Assembly (NCBI GenBank): GCA_034520725.1
Contig: JAXHNH010000024.1
Location: forward strand, 173,350-237,349
Length of the DNA: 64,000 bases
Direction of reading: 5' to 3'
Source: Gracilimonas sp034520725
GTDB lineage: Bacteria > Bacteroidota > Rhodothermia > Balneolales > Balneolaceae
Positions 57,776 to 64,000 of this stretch are shown piece after piece. The stretch's first letter is position 1. Every line of letters starts with the position of its first letter. The notes beneath the pieces are model-generated. The model was not told the DNA's origin, made no database searches, and saw nothing but the letters and a program-made list of their open reading frames with translations. A program made the translations under genes and the position numbers.

Positions 57776-58564
57776 ATGCCTCAGCATTTTGACGGTTTCG
57801 ATGATGAACAATGGGATGAATTCAAGTGGGAAGCTCACCTTAACGAAGTCGAGAGAAAGAGCGAACAGTTGCGAAAATTCATAGCCTCTGACCCTAAGGG
57901 TAATACTCCGAGATGGCTCACCCTGCTTAAGGAAAGTCAGGACGAGGATGATGCGTTTGAAGCCTATGTGGAAGAAGAGCTGTTGATGGATGAAGCCTAC
58001 TTCCCGGAGGACGAAGACGACTGGGATGAGGAAGATGATGACTGGGAAGACGAGGACTTTCTGTTTGGAGATTCCTTTGATCAATTTATGGACATGGGTC
58101 CCGATGAAGATGACTTCGATGATTTTGAAGACGGTGAGGAGTGGAAAAGCCTGAGTGATGATTATATGTATTCTGATTATTCCGACATTGATAATCTTGG
58201 AATATTCGTAGATGCCAAGGATCTTGCTGTGGATGTGCTAAAATGGGCAGAGACGATCCATCCAAAATATCAGACCCAGGAGTTTCAGGATTTTGTGGAT
58301 GAAACCCTTAAGATCGGCGCTAAAGTTGCCGGTGGCCATTCATTTGGGTTTGAACCGGAATATATCGGTGCCAATATCGCCTATTCCAAAAAGGCTTTGA
58401 AATGTGCCAACCATGGACTGGAGCTGATGCCGCTGTTCAAGAAAAAAAAGCTGCTCAAAGCTCATCAGTATTTAGACCTGCATGCCCGCCTATTTGAGCT
58501 CAGAAATGACATCGGGATTTATATTCAGGAACTGAGAGATCAGTTTAGGTTCGGGCTGGATTAG
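57776..58564 (+). CDS. Acidic hypothetical protein with a helical C-terminal domain
   Basis: A 262-residue soluble protein, not recognised. Residues 70-130 are extremely rich in Asp and Glu (many E-D-E-D-D runs with W, F). The C-terminal half (about 140-262) is helical, with D-V-L-K-W-A-E-T-I-H-P-K and G-G-H-S-F-G-F-E-P-E-Y-I-G-A-N. A TTG 12 bases upstream is an alternative start. The divergent galactanase gene is 160 bases away. Confidence 0.72.
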   Translation: MPQHFDGFDDEQWDEFKWEAHLNEVERKSEQLRKFIASDPKGNTPRWLTLLKESQDEDDAFEAYVEEELLMDEAYFPEDEDDWDEEDDDWEDEDFLFGDSFDQFMDMGPDEDDFDDFEDGEEWKSLSDDYMYSDYSDIDNLGIFVDAKDLAVDVLKWAETIHPKYQTQEFQDFVDETLKIGAKVAGGHSFGFEPEYIGANIAYSKKALKCANHGLELMPLFKKKKLLKAHQYLDLHARLFELRNDIGIYIQELRDQFRFGLD

Positions 58565-58660
58565 GTTTTTGGACCGAGGGGTAGGAATATCGAATATTGA
58601 ACAAGGAACATCCAATGATGAAGTGGTGGATATGGGCAACCAGCCATAATCCAACCCCGT

Positions 58661-60688
58661 ACATCCACCGCCAGGCTTCGCATTCGCTCAGCCCGGCACC
58701 TCCTTCAAAGGAGGAATTTCCGAGGTTGTTTAATATTACTAAGTCATTCAATGAATTTAAAGTTGATCACTACTCTGAAAAGTCCTTCTCCTTGCGAAGG
58801 GGAAGACAGATGGGGTGGAGAATTCGGGCAACAATGTAGTTTTTAGTGTTTAGTTTTTAGTTTTGAGTGGGTGTTCTTTAAAGGCTCAGTCATTGCGAAG
58901 ACTGGAGTGAACGGTGTAGGCACAGTCTGTGGCAATCTGCCTGATTTACTTGGGGCTTGCTTAATGGAGATTGCTTCTGTTGTTTGACATCATTAACCGA
59001 GCATTATCACGAACATTCGCCCTCGCAAAGACCGGTTTTCGGGTTATTTAGGGTAATTGTATTCTTGTAATCCTGTCAATCTCCCTTTTAATCCCGAAAA
59101 TCCCAGTTCAAAAACGGAGGTATTTACTACTAGACACCTGCTGTTTTTGACCAACTCAAGATTCTGCACAGCGGATTCCGGCAACCAGCCATAATCTACC
59201 TCCGTACATCCACCGCCAGGCTTCGCATTCGCTCAGCCCGGCACTTCCTTCAAAGGAGGAATTTCCGAGATTGTTTAATATTACTAAGTCATTCAATGAA
59301 TTTAAAGTTAATCATGTACTCTTAAAAGTCCTTCTCCTTGCGAAGGAGAAGACAGATGAGGTCGTGGATACGGGCAACAAAATAGTTTTGAGTGTTTAGT
59401 GGGTTTTGACCGGGGACCGGAGACCGAGGACGGTGTGGTGGACGGTACAGGCAGCCGAGCTTTTATTAACCTGTGTAGGTCCTTCATCCCGGTAAACCGG
59501 GTTCAGGATGACCCGTAGACTTATCGAATTTGGGTGATGCGTTGCGATTACTGACACTCAATTCACCAAAGCGTCCCCTTGCCCTTGGCGGAGCGGCATA
59601 ACGCAAGCGACGTTAGGGAAAGGGACAGGGATAGGGTTCTGACTGGCATCGGCAACCGAGCCTGATCCAACTCCGTACATCCACCGCCAAGGCTTCGCAT
59701 TCACTCAGCCCGGCACCTCCTTCAAAGGAGGAATTTCCGTGTGGAGTGCTTCAAATCGCCAAGTCACTCAATGAATATGAAAGTCGATCACGTACTCTAA
59801 AAGTCCTTCTCCTTGCGAAGGGGAAGACAGATGGGCTGGAGAATTCGGGCAACGGTGTAGTGTTTAGTTTTTAGTTTTAAGTGGGTGTTCTTTTAAGGCC
59901 CAGTCATTGCGAAGACTGCAGTGAACGGAGTAAACACAGTCTGTGGCAATCTGCCTTATTTACTTGGGGGCTCGCTTTATGGAGATTGCTTCGTTGTTTG
60001 ACATCATTAACCGACATTATACAAACATTCGCCTCGCAAAGACCGGCTTTGGGTTATTTGGGTAATTGTATTCTCTGAAATCCTGTCAATCTCCTTTTAA
60101 TCCTAAAAATCCCGGTTCAAAACGTGGTATTTACCATAGCTCTTGCTTTACTATCTATTTACCAACCATAAAAGGAGTCCTTCCCCTTGCGAAGGAGAAG
60201 ACAGAAGGGGTGGAGAATTCGGGCAACAAAATAGTTTTTAGTGTTTAGTGGGTTTTGACCGGGGACCGATGACGGTGTGGTAGTCGATACGGGCAACCGA
60301 GTTTTCATTAAACCTGTGCAGGTCCTTCATCCCGGTAAACCGGGTTCAGGATGACGCGTAGATTATTGAAGTGGGTGATGCGTAGATAACTGCCCACAAT
60401 TCACCAAGGCGTTCCCTTACCCTTGGCGGAGCGGCATAACGCAAGCGACGTTAGGGCAAGGGACAGGGATTGGGTCCTGCATGAATGAGGCAACCGGATC
60501 TGAATCCACCCCCGTACATCCACCGCCAGGTTTCGCATTCGCTCAGCCCGGCACCTCCTTCAAAGGAGGAATTTCCGTGGTAGTATTAAATTGCTAAGTC
60601 ATTCATTGAATTTAAAGTTGATTACTACTCTGTAAAGTCCTTCTCCTTGCGAAGGGGAAGACAGATGAGGTCGTGGATACGGGCAACC
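58661..60688. repeat. Tandem super-repeat of about 0.85-1.0 kb, two and a fraction copies
   Basis: Five modules recur in the same order. M1M2 (ACATCCACCGCCAGG to CTTGCGAAGG-GAAGAC) at 58661, 59206, 59677 and 60516. M3 (CATTGCGAAGACTG to ATCCC-GTTCAAAA) at 58891 and 59905. M4 (GTGGGTTTTGACCGG with an inner TTCAGGATGAC) at 59398 and 60246. M5 (GGCGGAGCGGCATAACGC) at 59590 and 60427. Distances between equivalent M1M2 units are about 1016 and 839 bases. M2 and the CCTCCTTCAAAGGAGG word in M1 are palindromes. No gene is supported in 58565-60822. Confidence 0.85.
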
Positions 60689-60863
60689 ATCGACTAAATT
60701 TGATTATTTTCGATGTTGTAATTTATTAACCAAACCTTGGCACTATCCAACCACCCCTCAATCCCCTCCTTATCTAAGGCGGGGAGGCGGTTTGAATATT
60801 GAATATTGAACTTTAAAAGTGATGTCTGTCCTGAACATAGCTTGACCGGATTAAACCCAAGTT

Positions 60864-61254
60864 ATGAACAAACGAAAACTCAATAAACGCCGCATATTCA
60901 GTGAACAAATTCGAACGTGAGGCTGTCGCCGATTTTCGATCGGGTACATATACTGCAAAAGAGCTTTCAGATTTGTATCATTGTAGTTCGCAAACCATCT
61001 ACAATTGGATTTATAAATATTCACCAGCGGATTCCCCGCAAATAAACGTAGTTGAAATGAGTGATAGTGCTGATCAGAAAGTCAACGGTCTAAAACAGAA
61101 AATTGCCGATTTAGAACGAGCCCTTGGCCAAAAGCAGATTAAAATAGACTTCTATGAGAAGATGCTGGAGCTGGCCGAGACCGAATATGATCTGGATTTA
61201 AAAAAAAGTTCTTCTTCGAAGCGATCGAGTGGTTCCGGGAGCACAACGAAATGA
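60864..61254 (+). CDS. IS3-family OrfA, one frameshift
   Basis: Encodes the helix-turn-helix and leucine-zipper part of the transposase. The frame from ATG 60864 (M-N-K-R-K-L-N-K-R-R) stops at 60918-60920; the frame from GTG 60901 continues F-E-R-E-A-V-A-D-F-R-S-G-T-Y with the helix-turn-helix L-S-D-L-Y-H-C-S-S-Q-T-I-Y-N-W. Removing one A from CAAATTC (about 60906) joins them as S-E-Q-F-E-R-E-A-V, a normal start for this protein. A coiled coil follows at about 70-105. Confidence 0.83.
61200..61208 (+). promoter_or_regulatory. Probable minus-one programmed frameshift site A8G
   Basis: Eight A followed by G, in phase TTA-AAA-AAA-AGT of orfA. A slip back by one base reads K-F-F-F-E-A-I-E-W-F-R directly into orfB. 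This is the classical IS3 arrangement for making the OrfAB fusion. Confidence 0.7.
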
Positions 61255-62189
61255 CGGATTATTCCCTGAACGCACTCTATAAGGTGATTGGGATTAGCAA
61301 ACAAGGAGTTTGGGATCATTTTCACCGCGAGGAAGCTGAACTGAATTTAATCCGTGAGGTGATCGGCCAGGTGGACGACCGCCGGACCGAGCATCCGGGA
61401 GAAGGGTTGGAAAAACTCTATTGGCAGATCCAGCCCGACGGCATGGGCCGGGATAAGTTCTGTGATATTTTTATGCAATTGGGCTATGGAGTACGTCGAC
61501 GGGTCAACCGAATGCGCACGACGATTCCCGCTCATAAGGTCTTTGACAACCTGATTGAGGGGCGGCTGGTAAGCGCCCCTAACCAGGTATGGCAGAGCGA
61601 TATCACCTACATCAAAGTAGGGGATCGGTTTTACTATTTGACCTTTATCATTGACGTGTATACGCGCCAGATTGTCGGCTATGCGGTCAGTGATAATCTT
61701 CGGGCCGAAGCGAACATAAAAGCCTTAAAGATGGCGGTGAACAAGTTTTCCGCCGGGGAGTTGAAAGGCTGTGTCCATCATTCGGATCGCGGCAGTCAGT
61801 ATACCGACGGGCAGTATCTGAAGATCCTTCGTACCCACAAGATGCCAGTGAGCATGGGAGGGCGCGCACAAGACAATGCCTTTGCCGAACGGATCAATGG
61901 AGTGATTAAAAATGAATACCTGATTCCCCGATCGCTGAAAACCTTTCGTCAGTTGACCTACTACAGCAAACAGGCAGTGATCGATTATAACACCAAGCGT
62001 CATCATGGAAGCCTGGGACGATGTTCTCCGGTCGACTATGAAGCTGCTTGGAAGAAGACCCCCACAGACCAACAAAAAGTGGAAGTAATCCGCAGTGAAA
62101 ATACGCCAAATTTTTTGGAGGCTAGCCTCCAATCCAATGCCATTGATACTTCTTGTCAATATCCATATTGTACTTTTAATCTAAACTAA
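61251..62189 (+). CDS. IS3-family OrfB transposase
   Basis: A 312-residue DDE integrase. Catalytic Asp117 in W-Q-S-D-I-T-Y, Asp179 in H-S-D-R-G-S-Q-Y and Glu213 in N-A-F-A-E-R-I-N-G-V. The ATG overlaps the orfA stop (ATGA), but the frame is open upstream to the A8G run, so the active form is probably an OrfAB fusion made by frameshifting. The frame is intact. Confidence 0.92.
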   Translation: MTDYSLNALYKVIGISKQGVWDHFHREEAELNLIREVIGQVDDRRTEHPGEGLEKLYWQIQPDGMGRDKFCDIFMQLGYGVRRRVNRMRTTIPAHKVFDNLIEGRLVSAPNQVWQSDITYIKVGDRFYYLTFIIDVYTRQIVGYAVSDNLRAEANIKALKMAVNKFSAGELKGCVHHSDRGSQYTDGQYLKILRTHKMPVSMGGRAQDNAFAERINGVIKNEYLIPRSLKTFRQLTYYSKQAVIDYNTKRHHGSLGRCSPVDYEAAWKKTPTDQQKVEVIRSENTPNFLEASLQSNAIDTSCQYPYCTFNLN

Positions 62190-62228
62190 TAATCAATAAT
62201 AACGGTCAAGCTTATTCAGGGATCGACA

Positions 62229-62499
62229 TGAATCCTGTCCATCTCAAAATAATCCTGAAAATTCCGGTTCAAAACGAGGCACTAACCTTAACCACCGCTG
62301 TTTTTACTAATTCAAGATTCTGCACAGCGTCTTCTCCCCTGTGTAAGGGGAGAAACAAAGAGGGGTAGCGGATTCGGGCAACAATGTAGTTTTGAGTGTT
62401 TAGTGTTTAGTGGGTTTTGACCGGAGACCGAAGACCGGGGACGGTGTGGTAGTCGATGCAGGCAACCGGGTACGAATAGGCAAGATCCTTCGAGCACTC
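62229..62499. repeat. Super-repeat fragments between the IS3 and IS110 elements
   Basis: Holds parts of M3 (CCGGTTCAAAACGAGG), an M2-like CTTCTCCCCTGTGTAAGGGGAGAA palindrome split by four bases, and M4 (GGGTTTTGACCGG). The M4 part ends at the IS110 insertion. No gene seen. Confidence 0.75.
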
Positions 62500-62519
62500 T
62501 TTTAGACTTCCTGTGAAAT

Positions 62520-62700
62520 ATTTTGTTGGTTAGCTACTAACAAAATAAAAAGCTACCGGACCATGACAGGCAATCTCTGAGGCACTCTGGGCAAAACCCA
62601 TATCCTGAATCTAAGCCTGTCATGGTAGGTAGTTATCTAAACCCATATAGTATGGAAAGTTTACCTTTTTAAAAGAGGCGGGAAGATAACTACTCGGCAG
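62520..62700 (+). ncRNA. Putative bridge RNA of the IS110 element
   Basis: Three stems. 5' hairpin at 62520-62546. Target loop: a perfect 12-bp stem ACCATGACAGGC (62560-62571)/GCCTGTCATGGT (62615-62626) enclosing GCACTCT (62582-62588) and ATCCTGAAT (62602-62610) either side of a TGGG/CCCA mini-hairpin. Donor loop: a perfect 10-bp stem GTAGTTATCT (62629-62638)/AGATAACTAC (62684-62693) enclosing ATAGTAT (62647-62653) and TAAAA (62670-62674). The target words match both flanks of this insertion and the donor words match both element ends. Transcript ends are not known. Confidence 0.8.
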
Positions 62701-62733
62701 CTTATCAACGCTAATTAAAATAAGTAAATTGAT

Positions 62734-63767
62734 ATGGAACTTACAATTAAATGGCGCTTTATTGTCGGTATTGACATTTCAAAAAAAAGCCTGGATATCC
62801 AGTTGGTTGATCGCCAAAACGGTGGCAAAGGTAGCCATGCCAGGTTCGCAATACCAAAGCAGGGTTTAAGCAATTGGGACAGTGGCTCAAAGACCACAAA
62901 GCGGACAAATCCCAGACGGTACTTATCAGCGAACACACCGGGCGCTACGGAGAACTACTGCTTCGGTGGAGCACCCAAACCGGCTGGCCCCATGCGGTGG
63001 TAAAGACCACGGCCCTGGAAAAAGTTAGCTGGGAGCATCACCGCAAAACCGATGAATTTGATGCCAACCAACTGGCTGAATACGGAGCACGCTTTAGTGA
63101 TCGGGTGCGACTGGCGGAAGCCCCAAGACCCGTTGTAGGGCAAATAAAGCGGCTTCAAGCCGAACGTCGTAAGATGGTGGACCAGCGATCCGCTCTCAAA
63201 AGTAAACTTACCGAAGCCAATACTCATGATGCCGACATGAGCCAATTAACCGACATGTGGAACCAACAGATTCAACTTCTAACCCAGCACATCGACCGGA
63301 TGGAACAAACAATGGACAAATTGATTGACCAAGATCCGGCTCTCTCACAACGCCATCAAACTATGCGAACAGCTCCCGGAATCGGGCCGGTCATCGGGAG
63401 GTTTTGGCTGTCCCTGTTTGCCGGTAAAAAGCGATTGAACCCGCGAAAAATCTCTTCCCGTTTTGGGTTTGCCCCACATCGGCGAAGCTCCGGAAGCTCG
63501 GTAAAAAGCCCGGATCGATCCACCGGGTACGGAAATTCTGAGATGCGACGATTGATGCATCAGGCCGCACGAAGTGTAGCTAACCACAACCCGCACTACC
63601 GCCACTACTACCAGCAGAAAATTGACGAGGGTAAACCCGAACTGGTAGCCATCAACAACATCATCAATAAACTGATTCGCCTGTATTGTGCCATGTGGAA
63701 TAACCGGGCAAAGTATGATCCAATGCATATTCAAAAAATGAACAAGAAATATAAAAAATCAGCCTAA
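62734..63767 (+). CDS. IS110-family transposase (DEDD), one frameshift
   Basis: RuvC-like N-terminal domain: Asp14 in G-I-D-I-S-K-K-S-L-D, Glu in S-E-H-T-G-R-Y and the Asp pair in K-T-D-E-F-D-A-N-Q-L. A coiled-coil linker precedes the C-terminal domain with A-P-G-I-G-P-V-I-G and the S-S-G-S-S-V-K serine region. The first frame leaves homology after F-A-I-P-K and the minus-one frame takes over with A-G-F-K-Q-L-G-Q-W. One missing A in CCAAAGCAGG (about 62858) accounts for it. The joined protein is 344 residues. It uses the guide RNA upstream. Confidence 0.9.
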
Positions 63768-63791
63768 TCCACTTGATTTAGTCATAGTATT

Positions 63792-64000
63792 CAGGATGAC
63801 GCCTTTTTGGATTGGGTGCTTGTATTAGGGAGATTGTATTCTCTGAAATCCTGTCAATCTTCTTTTAATCCTAAAAATCCCGGTTCAAAAATGAGGTATT
63901 TACCATAGCTCTTGCTTTACTATCTATTTACCAACCATAAAAGGGGTCCTTCCCCTTGCGAAGGGGAAGACAGAAGGGGTGGAGAATTCGGGCAACAATT
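63792..64000. repeat. Right part of the interrupted super-repeat
   Basis: After CAGGATGACGCC the sequence resumes M3 and M2 words (ATCCTGTCAATCT, CCGGTTCAAAA, CCATAAAAGG-GTCCTTCCCCTTGCG) closely matching 60067-60235, and runs off the window. Confidence 0.8.

Larger units (their letters stand above)
60823..62228 (+). mobile_element. IS3-family insertion sequence (IS150-like), about 1.4 kb
   Basis: Imperfect terminal inverted repeats of 27 bases start TGTC and share AGCTTGACCG (left 60823-60849, right 62202-62228). A 3-bp direct repeat TGA flanks both ends (60820-60822 and 62229-62231), as expected for the family. Contains orfA and orfB. It sits directly after the super-repeat array. Confidence 0.9.
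62500..63791 (+). mobile_element. IS110-family insertion sequence with 5' guide RNA region
   Basis: About 1.29 kb: a 230-base structured left end, then one DEDD transposase. There are no terminal inverted repeats, as usual for the family. A TT dinucleotide is taken as the crossover core at 62500-62501 and 63790-63791. Rejoining flanks gives GAGCACTC-TT-CAGGATGAC, a form of the dispersed CCTTCG...CAGGATGAC repeat seen elsewhere in the window. Limits are inferred from guide matches and that repeat. Confidence 0.8.

Noticed and set aside
57680..58084. 134-codon minus-strand frame
   Set aside because: Antisense to the acidic protein gene, whose codon pattern fits coding better.
58661..60688. Possible integron cassette array or CRISPR-like array
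   Set aside because: Units are 0.2-1 kb, without integrase, attC core sites, regular spacers or cas genes.
62497..62500. CT as the IS110 crossover core
   Set aside because: CT is present at the left junction but not at the right one; TT is present at both.

Overview
The window is a bacterial chromosome segment with coding on both strands and no rRNA, tRNA or CRISPR. Gene content points to the Balneolota/Bacteroidota side of the FCB group: a type IX-like C-terminal sorting domain on a secreted GH53 galactanase, many lipoproteins and Sec signal peptides, a TAnnTTTG-type -7 box, S16 with a very long acidic tail, and HTCC-like housekeeping neighbours. This assignment is inference; no marker search was possible.

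Layout. 1-9.7 kb: end of a PnuC-type vitamin transporter convergent with thiamine pyrophosphokinase, an NrnA-like DHH phosphoesterase, a receiver-GAF regulator, an HtrA lipoprotein protease, a secreted class C serine hydrolase, serA, and a two-gene amidoligase/glutamine-amidotransferase operon. 9.8-21.6 kb: ABC-F ATPase, SIMPL protein, AtuA-like small protein, ABC permease/ATPase pair, MarC-DinB pair, alanine:sodium symporter, and a vWA lipoprotein with a polytopic membrane partner. 21.9-27.2 kb: secreted metalloprotease, aat flanked by two copies of a hairpin element, then a poor region with nested inverted repeats and a gene remnant. 27.5-32.3 kb: the information-processing block ffh-rpsP-rimM-trmD-rplS-adk. 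32.4-49.1 kb: DUF1499, ATP-grasp, DUF72, S9 peptidase, sodium:solute symporter, a REP-associated transposase inside a 77-bp direct duplication, a histidine kinase, transglutaminase-like protein, arginine deiminase, M50 protease, smpB, a DUF4010 membrane protein and the RNase P RNA gene. 49.8-58.6 kb: coiled-coil/Nif3 pair, YggS-two bitopic proteins-DivIVA-purine nucleoside phosphorylase operon, the galactanase and an acidic protein. 58.6-64 kb: a repeat island with a tandem super-repeat, an IS3-family element and an IS110-family element.

The most notable observation is in the IS110 element. Its 5' non-coding end carries two long stem-loops whose internal loops match, in the expected polarity, the DNA on both sides of this very insertion (target loop) and the element's own two ends (donor loop). 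This is a readable bridge-RNA guide and allows the pre-insertion site to be reconstructed.

A caution applies throughout: about ten genes, including the essential ffh, are interrupted by a single-base indel, mostly in short homopolymers. Sequencing or assembly error is the simplest explanation, so these genes are given here as joined reading frames rather than as pseudogenes.
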